This document shows positions 34,798-46,404 of a DNA stretch of 64,000 nucleotides, one piece after another (position 1 is the first letter of the stretch; each line of letters opens with the position of its first letter). Source of the stretch: an uncultured Alphaproteobacteria bacterium (GTDB lineage Bacteria > Pseudomonadota > Alphaproteobacteria > Rhodobacterales > Rhodobacteraceae). Both the position numbers and the translations under genes were made by a program. The DNA is taken from positions 1 through 64,000 of the forward strand of contig CACESU010000004.1 in NCBI GenBank assembly GCA_902562285.1. The letters run 5' to 3'. The notes beneath the pieces are model-generated. The model had not been told where the DNA came from, made no database searches, and was given only the letters and a program-made list of their open reading frames with translations.

Positions 34798-35829
34798 ATG
34801 AATTATATCCAAAGAATTCGGTCCCGAGCATCGAAAGTTCCTAAAAGAATAATTTTAAGTGAAGGAACCGACGATAGAGTAATATTAGCTGCAATTGAAG
34901 CTATTGGTGAAGGATTTGGTGAAATGACTTTGCTAGGGTCAAAGGATATTATTAATCAAAAGTTGTTAAATTTCACCTCTGCATTAGAAAAAACTGAACA
35001 AAATGAAATTTCTTCAAAAATTAATATCTTAGATCCTATAAATTCTGATTTAATAGAAGAATTTGCAAAAGCTTATTTAAAGTGTCGGGAAAAAAAAATA
35101 ATTAAAATAGATGATGCTCTAGAAATTGTAAAAAATCCTTTGGTGTTTGCTGCTCTTTCAGTTCACCTTAATTATTCAGATGGCACTGTAGGAGGAGCGA
35201 TATCAACGACTTCTGATACAGTTAGGACAGCCTTAAATATAATTGGTTTAAAAGAGGATAAAAGGAAGCTTTCAAGTTTTTTTCTTATAGATTGTGATGA
35301 ATGTCATCATAAAAGAAAGGAAACATTTATTTTTGCAGACTGTGGAGTGGTAATTAATCCATCTGTAGAAGATTTAGCTAACTCAGCTATAGTGTGTAAT
35401 GACTGGTTTAGTGAGCTAGTAGGTGATAAACCAGTAGTAGGAATGCTATCATTTTCAACTTTGGGTAGTGCTAGACATCCTCTAGCTAATAAGGTTATAA
35501 GGGCCAAAGAACTTGTACTTTCAACTAGGCCTGACATTAATATTGAAGGGGAATTACAATTCGATAGTGCTTTTGATCCCCTTGTTGCCGATAAAAAATC
35601 AAACAATTCAAAAATTTCTGGAAGTTGTAATGTGTTTATTTTTCCAAATTTAGATACTGCTAATATAGCATATAAAATAGCAGAAAGAATGGCTGGTGCG
35701 GTTGCAATTGGTCCAATATTAGATGGATTAAAAAAACCGGCGAACGATGTATCCCGTGGTTGTAACTATAAGGATATAGTTAATGTTATAGCCATTACTA
35801 ATATTCAAGCTCAATTAGGTATGTCTTGA
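34798..35829 (+). CDS. pta: phosphate acetyltransferase
   Basis: A 343-residue short-form phosphotransacetylase (acetyl-CoA plus phosphate to acetyl phosphate). RIILSEGTDDRVILAA near the N-terminus, GGAISTTSDTVRTAL (about 143-157) and CGVVINPSVEDLA in the middle are diagnostic. It lacks the long regulatory N-terminus of enteric Pta. No acetate kinase is adjacent. No Shine-Dalgarno sequence is visible ahead of the ATG, so it may be leaderless or weakly translated. The next gene starts 50 bp on. Confidence 0.9.
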   Translation: MNYIQRIRSRASKVPKRIILSEGTDDRVILAAIEAIGEGFGEMTLLGSKDIINQKLLNFTSALEKTEQNEISSKINILDPINSDLIEEFAKAYLKCREKKIIKIDDALEIVKNPLVFAALSVHLNYSDGTVGGAISTTSDTVRTALNIIGLKEDKRKLSSFFLIDCDECHHKRKETFIFADCGVVINPSVEDLANSAIVCNDWFSELVGDKPVVGMLSFSTLGSARHPLANKVIRAKELVLSTRPDINIEGELQFDSAFDPLVADKKSNNSKISGSCNVFIFPNLDTANIAYKIAERMAGAVAIGPILDGLKKPANDVSRGCNYKDIVNVIAITNIQAQLGMS

Positions 35830-35879
35830 ATAGCAACTTATTTCTATTTATGTTAATATTCATAAAACTGGAGAAATGA

Positions 35880-37103
35880 ATGAAAGATATTGTAAATACT
35901 TTAGAAGAAAAAGATCTGCCTGAATTAAATAAATTTGATTGGCAAGATCCACTTCACCTAGACAAAAAATTATCTGACAGTGAAAGGTTATTGGTAAAGT
36001 CAGTAAGGGAATTTGCTAATAAATACCTCGTTCCAAAAGTTGAAAAAGCTTTTCAAACTGAGCATATTGATCGTGATATAATTAAGTCAATGGGTGACAT
36101 GGGATTACTAGGCTCCACAATTCCAGAAGAATATGGTGGAATTGGTGCTAACTATGTTTCTTATGGCTTAATAGCTAGAGAAATAGAAAGGGTTGATTCT
36201 GGATATCGATCTATGATGTCTGTTCAGTCAAGTTTGGTTATGTACCCTATTTTTGCCTATGGCTCTGAAGAACAAAAAGAAAAGTACTTAAAAAAGTTGG
36301 CCTCTGGTGAATTAATAGGATGTTTTGGACTAACTGAATCTAATGCAGGTTCTGATCCCAGTAGCATGTCAACAAAGGCTGATAAAGTTTCTGGCGGCTA
36401 TAAAATTTCTGGAGAAAAGTCTTGGATTTCTAATAGTCCCATAGCTGATGTTTTCGTTATTTGGGCAAAATCCTCTGCCCATAAAGGAAAAATTAAAGGA
36501 TTTATTCTTGAAAAAAACACACCAGGTTTATCAGCACCTACTATCGATGGAAAATTAAGTCTAAAGGTTTCTGTTACTGGAAAAATTGTAATGGATGAAG
36601 TATTTGTAAAGGAGGATTCGATTTTACCAAATGTTGAAGGTTTAAAAGGTCCATTTGGTTGTCTAAATAGGGCGAGATATGGTATTTCATGGGGAGTGTT
36701 GGGTGCTGCAGAGTTTTGCTGGCACATTGCAAGACAATATGGTTTAGATCGCTTTCAATTCAAAAGACCACTTGCACAAAACCAACTATTTCAAAAAAAA
36801 TTAGTCGATATGCAAACAGAAATCACTCTTGGTTTGCATTCAGTTTATACATTAGGTCAATTAATGGATGATGGTAGTGCAAGTCCTGAATCAATTAGTT
36901 TATTAAAAAGAAATAACTGTGGAAAAGCTTTAGATATAGCAAGACTATCAAGGGATATGTTAGGTGGGAATGGTATAGATATTTCGTATGGTGTAATGCG
37001 ACATCTTATAAATTTGGAAACAGTTAACACTTATGAAGGAACACATGATATTCATGCCCTTATTTTAGGAAGAGCTCAGACAGGTCTTCAGGCTTTCTTT
37101 TAA
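35880..37103 (+). CDS. gcdH: acyl-CoA dehydrogenase, glutaryl-CoA dehydrogenase-like
   Basis: A 407-residue FAD-dependent acyl-CoA dehydrogenase. [13 protein letters not shown] and [16 protein letters not shown] bind FAD, and catalytic Glu386 lies in [17 protein letters not shown], the form seen in glutaryl-CoA dehydrogenases, which oxidatively decarboxylate glutaryl-CoA to crotonyl-CoA in lysine and tryptophan breakdown. The length and the N-terminal [19 protein letters not shown] support GcdH over short-chain relatives. GGAG lies 7 bp upstream of the ATG. Confidence 0.9.
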   Translation: MKDIVNTLEEKDLPELNKFDWQDPLHLDKKLSDSERLLVKSVREFANKYLVPKVEKAFQTEHIDRDIIKSMGDMGLLGSTIPEEYGGIGANYVSYGLIAREIERVDSGYRSMMSVQSSLVMYPIFAYGSEEQKEKYLKKLASGELIGCFGLTESNAGSDPSSMSTKADKVSGGYKISGEKSWISNSPIADVFVIWAKSSAHKGKIKGFILEKNTPGLSAPTIDGKLSLKVSVTGKIVMDEVFVKEDSILPNVEGLKGPFGCLNRARYGISWGVLGAAEFCWHIARQYGLDRFQFKRPLAQNQLFQKKLVDMQTEITLGLHSVYTLGQLMDDGSASPESISLLKRNNCGKALDIARLSRDMLGGNGIDISYGVMRHLINLETVNTYEGTHDIHALILGRAQTGLQAFF

Positions 37104-37209
37104 AATTTTATTTAAAGGCTAATTACAATTTTTGTTTTGAAATAATAAAACTTTGTAGTTAAAATATACATAATTGAATTTATTTCACACTCTGTAAATG
37201 GGGGGCATG

Positions 37210-39660
37210 ATGTCAGAGTTACCAAAGTATTCAAAAGTTGTTATTATTGGTGGGGGTGTAGTAGGTGTTTCTTGTCTCTACCATTTAGCTAAATGTGGAA
37301 TTTCAGATCTTTTACTTATTGAAAAAAATGAGCTAACTGCTGGTAGTACATGGCATGCAGCAGGTAATGTACCTACCTTTTCTTCTTCATGGGCTATTAT
37401 GAATATGCAAAGATATTCAACTGAATTATATCGAGGACTCTCAAAAGCAGTTGATTACCCTATGAACTATCATGTTACAGGTTCAGTTCGGCTAGCACAC
37501 TCTAAAGAAAGGATGATGGAATTTCAAAGGGCAAAGGGAATGGGTGTTTATCAGGGAATGGATATTGACGTTATTGGATTATCTGAATTAGAATCTAAAT
37601 ATCCATTTATTGAAACACATGATTTAAAAGGTGCACTATATGATCCGAACGATGGTGATATTGATCCGGCCCAACTAACTCAAGCACTTGCCAAAGGCGC
37701 ACGTGATTTGGGAGCAAAAATAGTACGTTTTTGTTCTGCTACTGGAATTTTAAAGAACAAAAAAAACTGGTTAATTGAAACAGTTAAAGGCAGTGTTGAG
37801 TGTGAAATAATAGTTAACGCAGCAGGTTATTACGCTAAAAGAGTAAGTGATTGGTTTATTCCTTTTGGAGGAAGGTCAATTCCAATGGCTGTAATGAGCC
37901 ATCAATATTTATTGACTGAACAAATACCAGAGTTAGTTGAAAGATCGGAAAAAGTAGATTCTAAACTTCCTTTGCTTAGGGATGTAGATAGCAGTTATTA
38001 CTTGAGACAGGAAAAAAATGGACTTAATTTAGGTCCATATGAAAGAAATTGTAAGGTACATTGGCAAAATAAAGATGATCCTTTACCAGACGATTTTAGC
38101 TTCCAGTTATATCCTGATGATCTGGAGCGCTTAGAGTGGTATGTAGAAGACGCTATGAAGCGTGTTCCTATCTTGGGAAAGGCGGGAATTTCAAAAGTTA
38201 TAAATGGACCAATACCTTACACTCCAGATGGTAATCCATTAATAGGTCCTTCTCCAGGTCTCAGAAATGTTTACGAAGCTTGTGTTTTTACTTTCGGGAT
38301 TGCCCAGGGTGGAGGCGCTGGAAAGGTTTTATCAGAATGGATTACAGAAGGATATACTGAATGGGATATGTGGTCTTGTGACCCTAGAAGGTTCACGGAT
38401 TATACAGATAGTGATTATTGTGCAGAAAAAGCCATTGAGGTTTACGGACATGAGTATGCAATGCATTTTCCTTTTCATTCTTGGGCAGCTGGTAGAAATA
38501 AAAAATTGTCCTCAAATCATCAAAAAATTTTAAAAAATGGTGGCCAAATGGGCGCTTATAATGGTTGGGAGCGTGCAAACTGGTTTGCAAAAAATGGTGA
38601 TGATACTTCTGAAAAATCTACCCAAACTTGGAATAGAGAAGGACCTTGGTTTACAAGAGTTAAAGAGGAATGTTTAGCTGTCAATAGGAGTGTAGGAGTG
38701 TTAGATTTACCAGGTTTCTCAAGATTTAGGGTTGAGGGATCTGGTGCTTCAGAATTCTTATTAAGTAAAATTTCTGGTAGCTTACCATCTATAGGCAGAA
38801 TGAACTTGGCATATTTTCCTGATGAGCGTGGCCGTGTTTTAACAGAAATGTCAATTATGCGTCATGATGTAAACAAATTTACTTTAATAACAGCCGGAGC
38901 TGCTCAATGGCATGATAGCGAAATTTTACAATCTGGCCTCAAGAAAATTCAAAATGTTGAAGTTTCAGATATAACTAATGATTGGTCATGTTTGATTGTG
39001 ACAGGTCCTAAATCAAGAGATCTGATGAGTAGGATTTCAAATGCTGATTTAACTTTGCCATGGTTGTCTTTGCAAAATACATCGATAGGAAATAAGCACA
39101 TTTTATTAGCAAGAGTAAGCTACGCAGGCGAATTGGGCTGGGAAATTCATGCTAAGATAGAAGATATTTCTTTAATCTATGATAAAGTTTTAGGGGCAGG
39201 AGCAACACCTTTTGGAATGTATGCACTTGATAGTCTAAGAGTTGAAAAAGGGTATAGAGCTTGGAAGGGGGATCTTTCAACGGATTACAGTCTTTTAGAA
39301 AGTGGATTAGAAAGATTTATTAAATTTGATAAAAAAGAAATTTTCCCAGGTAAGCAGTCTTTATTAAAAGAAAAACAACGCGGTTCAGTGAAAAAATTTG
39401 TTACTATGATAATTAAAGAAAATGAATGTGACGCTCCTTATATGTCAACTATTTGGCATGAAGGAAAAATCATTGGTGAGGTCACTAGTGGAGCATATGG
39501 ACATCGCGTAAATGCTTCAATAGCATTAGGTATGGTAAATACTGATTTGGCTATATCTGGCAAAAACGTTACTGTCGATATATTTGGTAATGAATATCCT
39601 GCTACTATTCAAAACCCAGGCCCTTTATGGGATCCACAAAATGAAGCCTTGAAAATATGA
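37210..39660 (+). CDS. FAD-dependent oxidoreductase with C-terminal GcvT fold (dimethylglycine/sarcosine dehydrogenase-like)
   Basis: An 816-residue fusion of a DAO-type FAD domain (about 1-400) and a GcvT-type tetrahydrofolate-binding domain (about 420-816), as in dimethylglycine and sarcosine dehydrogenases, which oxidise an N-methyl group and pass it to folate. Dinucleotide motif [12 protein letters not shown] and AGSTWHAAG, whose His is the usual FAD attachment site, are visible. The ATG at 37210 is chosen because GGGGGG at 37200-37205 then sits at a workable distance; in-frame ATGs at 37198 and 37207 are closer or overlapping. First of a three-gene operon. Confidence 0.88.
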   Translation: MSELPKYSKVVIIGGGVVGVSCLYHLAKCGISDLLLIEKNELTAGSTWHAAGNVPTFSSSWAIMNMQRYSTELYRGLSKAVDYPMNYHVTGSVRLAHSKERMMEFQRAKGMGVYQGMDIDVIGLSELESKYPFIETHDLKGALYDPNDGDIDPAQLTQALAKGARDLGAKIVRFCSATGILKNKKNWLIETVKGSVECEIIVNAAGYYAKRVSDWFIPFGGRSIPMAVMSHQYLLTEQIPELVERSEKVDSKLPLLRDVDSSYYLRQEKNGLNLGPYERNCKVHWQNKDDPLPDDFSFQLYPDDLERLEWYVEDAMKRVPILGKAGISKVINGPIPYTPDGNPLIGPSPGLRNVYEACVFTFGIAQGGGAGKVLSEWITEGYTEWDMWSCDPRRFTDYTDSDYCAEKAIEVYGHEYAMHFPFHSWAAGRNKKLSSNHQKILKNGGQMGAYNGWERANWFAKNGDDTSEKSTQTWNREGPWFTRVKEECLAVNRSVGVLDLPGFSRFRVEGSGASEFLLSKISGSLPSIGRMNLAYFPDERGRVLTEMSIMRHDVNKFTLITAGAAQWHDSEILQSGLKKIQNVEVSDITNDWSCLIVTGPKSRDLMSRISNADLTLPWLSLQNTSIGNKHILLARVSYAGELGWEIHAKIEDISLIYDKVLGAGATPFGMYALDSLRVEKGYRAWKGDLSTDYSLLESGLERFIKFDKKEIFPGKQSLLKEKQRGSVKKFVTMIIKENECDAPYMSTIWHEGKIIGEVTSGAYGHRVNASIALGMVNTDLAISGKNVTVDIFGNEYPATIQNPGPLWDPQNEALKI

Positions 39661-42101
39661 ACATACCAAAAAAATCAAGAGCAATTATAATTGGTGGTGG
39701 AGTTTCTGGTTGCTCTGTAGCTTATCATTTAGCTAAATTAGGTTGGAAAGATATCATTCTTCTTGAAAGAAAAAAACTGACATGTGGAACAACTTGGCAT
39801 GCTGCAGGTCTTATTGGGCAATTGAGAAATTCACAAAATATGACAAGATTAGCTAAATATTCTGCTGATCTTTATGTCAATCTTGCTACTGAAACAGGTA
39901 TTGAAACTGGAATGAGGCAAACTGGATCAATCACTGTAGCACTTACTGAAAGTAGGAGTGAAGAATTAAAAAGACAAGCAGCACTAGCTAGGGCATTTAA
40001 TGTAGAAGTTCATGAAATAAGTCCCCATGAGATTAAAGAAAAATATCCCATATTAAATACGGAGGATGTTATTTCAGGTGTTTTTTTGCCGAAGGACGGT
40101 CAAGCAGATCCTGCTAATATTGCCCTTGCTTTAGCAAAGGGTGCGAGAAACATGGGTGTACAAATTTTTGAAAACATTAAAGTTGAAGATGTAATCATTA
40201 ATGATGACCATGCTAAAGGAGTTCAATACTCTTTGGAAAATGGAGAAACTCAAACTATTTTTTCAGATGTTGTGGTTAACTGCGGAGGAATGTGGGCTAG
40301 GGAATTAGGACTAAAAAGTGGTGTAAACATTCCATTACATGCTTGTGAACATTTTTATATTGTTACAGAACCAATTGATAATCTTAAGCAGCTACCGGTA
40401 CTAAGAGTACCTGATGAATGTGCATATTATAAAGAAGATGCTGGAAAGATGATGTTGGGTGCATTTGAAAATAAAGCAAAAGCTTGGGGAATGGAAGGAA
40501 TACCAGATGACTTCTGTTTTGATCAACTTCCTGAAGATATAGATCACTTTGAACCTATACTGTCTCTCGGCTTAAAGAGAATGCCAATATTAAATAATGT
40601 AGGTATAAGAACTTTTTTTAATGGTCCAGAAAGTTTTACCCCAGATAATAGATATTATTTGGGAGAAGCAAATACTTGCAAAGGTTATTGGGTTGCAGCA
40701 GGTTATAATTCTATAGGAATAATTTCTTCTGGGGGAGCAGGAATGGCTTTAGCTCAATGGATTAATGATGGTTCTCCTCCCTTTGATCTTTGGGAAGTAG
40801 ATATAAGGAGAGCAGAACCTTTTCAAATTAACCGTAATTACTTAAGAGAAAGAGTAACAGAAAGTTTGGGCTTACTATATGCAGATCATTATCCTTATCT
40901 TCAGCCTAAAACCAGTCGAAACATAAGACGCTCTCCTTTTCATAATTATTTAAAAGATTTAGGTGCAGTATTTGGTGAGGTAGCAGGTTATGAAAGAGCT
41001 AATTGGTTTTCTTATCGCAATCAAAAGCCAGAATACGAATATTCATGGGGGAAACAAAATTGGTTTGAGAATCAAAAAAAAGAACATCAAGCAGTGAGAC
41101 AGAATATTGGTATTTTTGATATGTCGTCTTTCGGGAAAATAAGAGTAGAAGGAGAAGGTGCGTTAGATTTTTTGCAAACAATTTGTACTGCACAAATAAA
41201 TATTCCAATAGGTAGAATTGTTTATACGCAAATGCTAAACAACAAAGGTGGGATTGAAAGCGACCTTACAGTATCACGCTTGGGTGAAAAATCTTTTTTA
41301 CTAGTTGTTCCTTGTGCCACTTTGCAAAGAGATTTGTCTTATTTAAATAGGGAAAACAATTCCGATAAAGTTATCATTTTTGATACAAGCTCTGCTGAAG
41401 GTGTGCTTTCTATAATGGGACCTAACTCAAGGAAATTACTAGAAGCTGTTTCTCCTAATAACTTTAGTAATTTGTCTCACCCATTTGGAACTTGGAAAAA
41501 TATTGAGATTGGATCAGGTTTAGCCAGGGCACATCGGGTAAGTTATGTAGGTGAACTTGGTTGGGAAATTTATATTAGTTCTGATCAGTGTGCTCATGTT
41601 TTTGAAGAAATATGGAAACTTCAAAAAGAGTTCAATTTTAATATGTGCGGAATTCATGCTTTAGATAGCTGTAGAATTGAAAAAGCTTATCGACATTTTG
41701 GTCATGACATAACAGATGAAGATCATGTAGTTGATGCTGGCCTTTGTTTTACGGCAGACTTGTCAAAAACTTATTTTAAAGGGAAAGAAGCAATTCTTAA
41801 AAAAAGAAAAATTGGTTCAAGTAAGAAAATGTTACAATTTAAATTAAATGATCCTACCAAAATGATTTATCATAATGAACCAATTATACGAGAGAATAAA
41901 ATTGTTGGATATTTAACCTCAGGTAATTATGGTCATACTTTAGGTGGTTGTGTTGGTTTGGGATATGTAGATTGCAAAGATTTACCTAATGAAGAAATTC
42001 TATCTTTTGAATATAAAGTTGATGTTGCTGGAGAAATTGTTCCTGCCAAAACGAGTTTGAGATCTATGTATGACCCTAGATCTGAAAGAGTTAGAATGTG
42101 A
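39657..42101 (+). CDS. second FAD-dependent oxidoreductase with C-terminal GcvT fold
   Basis: An 814-residue paralogue of the preceding gene with the same layout: [18 protein letters not shown] near residue 11, GTTWHAAG (about 45-52), FAD domain to about 400, GcvT-like folate domain after. The two proteins are clearly diverged, so they probably take different N-methyl substrates in sequence (for example dimethylglycine then sarcosine) rather than being duplicates. It starts four bases before the previous stop (ATGA), showing coupling. The next start is two bases after its stop. Confidence 0.88.
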   Translation: MNIPKKSRAIIIGGGVSGCSVAYHLAKLGWKDIILLERKKLTCGTTWHAAGLIGQLRNSQNMTRLAKYSADLYVNLATETGIETGMRQTGSITVALTESRSEELKRQAALARAFNVEVHEISPHEIKEKYPILNTEDVISGVFLPKDGQADPANIALALAKGARNMGVQIFENIKVEDVIINDDHAKGVQYSLENGETQTIFSDVVVNCGGMWARELGLKSGVNIPLHACEHFYIVTEPIDNLKQLPVLRVPDECAYYKEDAGKMMLGAFENKAKAWGMEGIPDDFCFDQLPEDIDHFEPILSLGLKRMPILNNVGIRTFFNGPESFTPDNRYYLGEANTCKGYWVAAGYNSIGIISSGGAGMALAQWINDGSPPFDLWEVDIRRAEPFQINRNYLRERVTESLGLLYADHYPYLQPKTSRNIRRSPFHNYLKDLGAVFGEVAGYERANWFSYRNQKPEYEYSWGKQNWFENQKKEHQAVRQNIGIFDMSSFGKIRVEGEGALDFLQTICTAQINIPIGRIVYTQMLNNKGGIESDLTVSRLGEKSFLLVVPCATLQRDLSYLNRENNSDKVIIFDTSSAEGVLSIMGPNSRKLLEAVSPNNFSNLSHPFGTWKNIEIGSGLARAHRVSYVGELGWEIYISSDQCAHVFEEIWKLQKEFNFNMCGIHALDSCRIEKAYRHFGHDITDEDHVVDAGLCFTADLSKTYFKGKEAILKKRKIGSSKKMLQFKLNDPTKMIYHNEPIIRENKIVGYLTSGNYGHTLGGCVGLGYVDCKDLPNEEILSFEYKVDVAGEIVPAKTSLRSMYDPRSERVRM

Positions 42102-42102
42102 T

Positions 42103-43656
42103 ATGAATACTGATTTACCGAACAAAGGAGCTAAAAAAAGATCTGGAGGAAGAAGTGCCAGACAAGCTTTAAGATCAGCACCTCTTGCTAAAGAATTACG
42201 TCCTGTAAATCCAGGCTTAATAGGTGGTACATATAATCCACTAACACAAGAAGAGATTTTAAGAATTCATAATTCAGTTCTTCAAGTTCTAGAGGAAATA
42301 GGTCTTGCGGATGCTCCTGAAAGTGGTGTTAAAGCGATGACTTCTGTAGGTGCAGTTTTAGGAGAAGATGGGAGATTGAGATTTCCAAGATCCTTAGTTG
42401 AAGATACCTTATCTTTTGCAGCCAGAGATTTTGTACTTCATAGCCGTACCAACAGTAATAACTTGTTATTAAAAAAAAATAGAGTTCATTATGGTACTGC
42501 TGGTGCCGCAGTACATGTTGTTGATTTGGAAACTAATGAATATAGAGATAGTACAGTAAAAGATTTATTTTCAGCAGCAAAATTATCTGATCATCTAGAT
42601 AATATTCATTTTCTGCAAAGACCAATGGTTTGTAGGGATATTACTGATAATTTTGAAATGGATTTGAATACTGTTTTTGCATGTTGTGCTGGAACAAGTA
42701 AGCATGTAGGAGTATCATTCACAGAGGCTTCTTATGTTAAACCAATAATGGAAATGGTACATATATTAGCTGGTGGTAAGAATTCATGGCTTGAAAAACC
42801 TTTTATATCAAATTCAAATTGTTTTGTAGTACCACCTTTAAAATTTGCAACGGAAAGCTGTTTAGTAATGGAAGAGTGCATAAAATCTGGAATGCCAATT
42901 CTTCTTTTATCTGCAGGCCAAGCTGGAGCAACTGCTCCTGCTCCTATTGGGGGTGCAATTGTGCAAGCAGTAGCTGAATGTTTAGCTGGATTAATATACG
43001 TAAATTCAATAGAGAAGGGTTATCCAGCTATTTTTGGAACCTGGCCTTTTGTTTCAGATTTGAGAACTGGAGCGATGTCTGGGGGATCAGGTGAGCAAGC
43101 ACTTCTTACTGCGGGGTGTGCACAAATGCATAGATTTTATAACCTTCCAGGTGGAGCGGCTGCAGGAATAGCTGACTCAAAATTACCTAATATGCAGGCA
43201 GGTTGGGAACAGGCAACATCAAACGTTATGGCTGGATTAGCTGGCCTCAATTTAGTTTATGAGTCTGTAGGAATGCATGCATCACTGCTTGGATTTTGCT
43301 TAGAGAGTATGGTTCTTGGAGACGACTTACTAGGACAAGCATTAAGATGTGTAAAAGGGATTGAAATTACAGATTCTAGTTTAAGCTTTGAAACCATGAA
43401 AGAGATTTGTTTAAATGGGCCAGGTCATTACCTGGGTCATAATCAGACCTTAAGTTTGATGCAAACAGAATATATTTACCCAAATTTAGGAGATAGAACT
43501 AGTCCAAAAGAATGGGCAGAAAATGGAAAACCAGACCTTTTATTAAAAGCAAAAGAAAAAACTAAAGATTTACTTTCTACTCCAATTAAAGATGAATTGC
43601 ATCCTTCATTAAGAAAAGAAATAAATCAAAAGTTTCCTCTACATTTGAAAATTTAG
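42103..43656 (+). CDS. trimethylamine methyltransferase (MttB) family protein, without pyrrolysine
   Basis: A 517-residue MttB-superfamily protein, start at 42103 because MNTDLPNKGAKKRSGG fits and it follows the previous stop by one base. The frame is uninterrupted, so there is no in-frame amber codon and no pyrrolysine: it belongs with non-Pyl relatives such as glycine betaine methyltransferase MtgB. Conserved segments include GGTYNPLTQEEILRIH near residue 40, YGTAGAAVHVVD and PAPIGGAIVQAVAE. MtgB needs a corrinoid partner; none is encoded beside it. With the two demethylases this suggests stepwise demethylation of glycine betaine or a similar amine. Catalysis is inferred. Confidence 0.85.
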   Translation: MNTDLPNKGAKKRSGGRSARQALRSAPLAKELRPVNPGLIGGTYNPLTQEEILRIHNSVLQVLEEIGLADAPESGVKAMTSVGAVLGEDGRLRFPRSLVEDTLSFAARDFVLHSRTNSNNLLLKKNRVHYGTAGAAVHVVDLETNEYRDSTVKDLFSAAKLSDHLDNIHFLQRPMVCRDITDNFEMDLNTVFACCAGTSKHVGVSFTEASYVKPIMEMVHILAGGKNSWLEKPFISNSNCFVVPPLKFATESCLVMEECIKSGMPILLLSAGQAGATAPAPIGGAIVQAVAECLAGLIYVNSIEKGYPAIFGTWPFVSDLRTGAMSGGSGEQALLTAGCAQMHRFYNLPGGAAAGIADSKLPNMQAGWEQATSNVMAGLAGLNLVYESVGMHASLLGFCLESMVLGDDLLGQALRCVKGIEITDSSLSFETMKEICLNGPGHYLGHNQTLSLMQTEYIYPNLGDRTSPKEWAENGKPDLLLKAKEKTKDLLSTPIKDELHPSLRKEINQKFPLHLKI

Positions 43657-43663
43657 AGTTTTT

Positions 43664-44425
43664 CTAACCCTTTATTCTATAGCCCGTTTTAAAAATTAAA
43701 CCAATTATTGCTAAGCATATAAATAGAAAAACTACAATAAAACTTAGTGAAGTAAAGAGGTCTATGTCTGATGTCCCAAAAAAACTCCATCTAAAACCAT
43801 TTATTATATAAAAGATTGGATTAAATTTTGTTATAAGCTGCCATAATTCTGGTAGCATTGATATGGAATAGAAACTTCCACCAAGAAAAACCAAGGGTGT
43901 TATAATTATCAAAGGAATTAATTGGAGCTTTTCAAAATTTGTAGCCCATATTCCAATAATGAATCCAAAAAGTGAAAAAGTAATACTTGTTATTGCCAAT
44001 AACAAAAGCATTAATAAGGGATGTTTAATATTAAAATCTACAAATATTGTTGATGTTAATAAAATTAATATGCTAATTAATATCGATTTACTAGCAGCTG
44101 CTCCTGCATACCCAATAACTATTTCATATGCTGAAATAGGGGCCGACATCAATTCAAAAATAGAACCATTATATTTTGGTAAATATATACCAAATGCTGC
44201 AAAATTAACACTTGTAGTCATTACAGAAAGCATCACTAGACCAGGGATAATAAAAGCCCCATAGGACACAGTATCAATCGTCGATATTTTACTTCCTATG
44301 GCAGCACCAAATACAACAAAATATAGTGAAGTAGAAAGAACAGGAGCTAAAATACTTTGCATTATTGTTCTTAATGCCCTTGCCATTTCAAATTTATAGA
44401 TTGCTTTAATTGAATTTAAATTCAC
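43664..44425 (-). CDS. ABC-2 type transporter permease
   Basis: A 253-residue membrane protein with about six helices typical of ABC-2 exporters. LVMLSVMTTSVNFAAFGIYL and GGSFYSISMLPELWQLITKFNP (split by a few residues) are family segments. It works with the ATPase encoded 10 bp upstream and moves an unknown lipid, polysaccharide or drug outward. It converges on the MttB gene with only 7 bp between stops and no room for a classical terminator. Confidence 0.88.
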   Translation of the reverse strand: MNLNSIKAIYKFEMARALRTIMQSILAPVLSTSLYFVVFGAAIGSKISTIDTVSYGAFIIPGLVMLSVMTTSVNFAAFGIYLPKYNGSIFELMSAPISAYEIVIGYAGAAASKSILISILILLTSTIFVDFNIKHPLLMLLLLAITSITFSLFGFIIGIWATNFEKLQLIPLIIITPLVFLGGSFYSISMLPELWQLITKFNPIFYIINGFRWSFFGTSDIDLFTSLSFIVVFLFICLAIIGLIFKTGYRIKG

Positions 44426-44435
44426 TTTTCATCTT

Positions 44436-45344
44436 CTAATTAATAATATCTAAAAAAATATCTTCTAATGAACTTTCTTCAGTCTTTATATCAATAATAG
44501 GTATTTCTAGTTCTGATATAACTTTCATTATATTTGTGATGTTAACGTCTTTTTGGTTTTTTAATTTTTTAATAACTAAGCAAAGATTATCATCAGTAAT
44601 GAAGCTATCAAAAGCTCTTATTTGTTTTGGAATTTTATATATCTTTTTTCCAAATTCTATAATAATAGTTTTCTCTCCAAATTTATTAATTAAATTTTCT
44701 TTGTTTTCAACTAAAATTAATTCCCCTTTATTTAGTATGCCTATTCTATCGGCAATAGTCTCTGCTTCCTTGATATAATGTGTGGTTAATATAACTGTAA
44801 CACCGCTTCTCTTTAAATTAAGTATCATCTCCCACATTTCTTTCCTAAGTTGAATATCTACTCCCGAAGTAGGCTCATCTAAAAAAAGAATTTTTGGATT
44901 ATGGGATAGTGCTTTAGCTATAAGTACTCTTCTTTTCATCCCTCCAGATAAGGTAATTATTGGAGAATCTTTTTTATCCCAAAGCTTCAAAGATTGAAGT
45001 ACTTTCTTTACATGGTTTTCGTCTGGTTTTTTTCCAAATAGTCCTCTCGAAAAATTAACAGTATTTAAAACGCTTTCATAATTTTCTAGAGGAAATTCTT
45101 GTGGAACTAGTCCAATCAATGATCTTGTTTTTTTATAGTCTTTTATAGTATCAAAATTTGAAACTTTTATTTCTCCACTTGTTTGTTTTGTTAATCCACA
45201 TACTGATGATATAAGGGTAGTTTTTCCAGCTCCATTAGGTCCAAGTAGAGCAAAAACTTCTCCTTGTTTTATATCTAAAGAGATATTAGAGAGAGCATAA
45301 AAATTATCAGGGTAAATTTTATTTAAATTTTTTACTGAAATCAT
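44436..45344 (-). CDS. ABC transporter ATP-binding protein (ABC-2 exporter)
   Basis: A 302-residue ATPase: Walker A GPNGAGKTT (about 34-42), signature LSGGMKRR, Walker B ILFLDEPTSGVD and switch His in LTTHYIKEAE. A C-terminal extension of about 90 residues is usual for the CcmA/DrrA subgroup. Resembles YadG-like exporters. The substrate is unknown. It sits 15 bp downstream of the aldo/keto reductase gene and 10 bp upstream of the permease. Confidence 0.9.
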   Translation of the reverse strand: MISVKNLNKIYPDNFYALSNISLDIKQGEVFALLGPNGAGKTTLISSVCGLTKQTSGEIKVSNFDTIKDYKKTRSLIGLVPQEFPLENYESVLNTVNFSRGLFGKKPDENHVKKVLQSLKLWDKKDSPIITLSGGMKRRVLIAKALSHNPKILFLDEPTSGVDIQLRKEMWEMILNLKRSGVTVILTTHYIKEAETIADRIGILNKGELILVENKENLINKFGEKTIIIEFGKKIYKIPKQIRAFDSFITDDNLCLVIKKLKNQKDVNITNIMKVISELEIPIIDIKTEESSLEDIFLDIIN

Positions 45345-45359
45345 TAATCAAACTTTTAA

Positions 45360-46403
45360 TCAAATTGGAAATGGAAACTCTCTATGTACTTTATCCAATT
45401 CATTCAACACTTCAGTTGATAACTTTGTATCTAAACCATTTATAATAGTCTTCAATTGTTCTTTGGTAGTTGCCCCAAAAATAATTGATCCCATAAATGG
45501 TTTTTGATCACAATATGCAAGAGCTAAATGCACAGGGTTTATTTCATATTTTTTGGCTATGCTTAAATAGTTTTGTACCGCTAACAAAGACCTTTGATTA
45601 AATCTTCCCATTAATCCTGGAGAAGCTTGAAGTCGTGAGTTATCTGGTACTTTTCCATCTTGATATTTACCAGTTAATAAACCCGCAGCTAATGGAGAAT
45701 AAGCTAGTAAGCTTACATTTTCGTTATGACTTACTTCAGCCAAATCAGTATCATAGAATCTACAAAGAAGACTATATTCATTTTGAATAGATACCACACG
45801 TTCGAAATTATTCTCATTTGCAATCTTAAGAAACTGCATTGTACCCCAAGCTGTTTCATTTGATAAACCAATGGTTCTTATTTTTCCTTCTGTAACTTTC
45901 TTTGAAAGAAAATCTAATATATCAAATATATCTTGTTTAATTTTTTTTGTATCTTGGTGAATAGGGTTATAATTCCAATTTTGTCGAAAGTGATAAGATC
46001 CCCTATTAGGCCAGTGCAGTTGGTAGAGGTCGATATAATCAGTTTTAAGTTTTTTTAAACTATTAGTTAATGCCTCCTCCATTGTGCTTTTATTGATAGC
46101 TTGTCCATTTCTTACAGTTTTGTTTCCTATTCCAACAACTTTAGTAGCAATAATTATATCGTCTCTTTTTTTTCGTTTGTTTATCCAATTACCTATTATT
46201 TTTTCTGTATTACCAGCAGTTTCTTTTCTTAATGGGTTTGTAGGGTACATTTCAGCTGTATCTACAAAATTTATTCCATTTTCAATTGAAAAGTCTAATT
46301 GCCAATGTCCGTCATCTTCTGATGTCGCCTCCCCCCAGGTCATTGAGCCTAAACAATAACTAGATACTTCTAAATCACTTTGACCAAGTTTATTAAATTT
46401 CAA
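45360..46403 (-). CDS. aldo/keto reductase, Tas-like
   Basis: A 347-residue TIM-barrel NADPH-dependent reductase. Catalytic residues are in FVDTAEMY (Asp, Tyr), IIATKVVG (Lys) and LYQLHWPNRG (His). LGSMTWGEATSEDDG and the Tas-type length fit the aldo-keto reductases that include Tas and YajO. It reduces an unknown aldehyde or ketone. The stop-start distance to the upstream CoA-transferase gene is one base, so they share a transcript. Confidence 0.88.
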   Translation of the reverse strand: MKFNKLGQSDLEVSSYCLGSMTWGEATSEDDGHWQLDFSIENGINFVDTAEMYPTNPLRKETAGNTEKIIGNWINKRKKRDDIIIATKVVGIGNKTVRNGQAINKSTMEEALTNSLKKLKTDYIDLYQLHWPNRGSYHFRQNWNYNPIHQDTKKIKQDIFDILDFLSKKVTEGKIRTIGLSNETAWGTMQFLKIANENNFERVVSIQNEYSLLCRFYDTDLAEVSHNENVSLLAYSPLAAGLLTGKYQDGKVPDNSRLQASPGLMGRFNQRSLLAVQNYLSIAKKYEINPVHLALAYCDQKPFMGSIIFGATTKEQLKTIINGLDTKLSTEVLNELDKVHREFPFPI

Positions 46404-46404
46404 G

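Noticed and set aside
42103-43656. Pyrrolysine-containing trimethylamine methyltransferase
   Set aside because: The frame has no in-frame amber codon, so it belongs to the non-pyrrolysine branch of the family.
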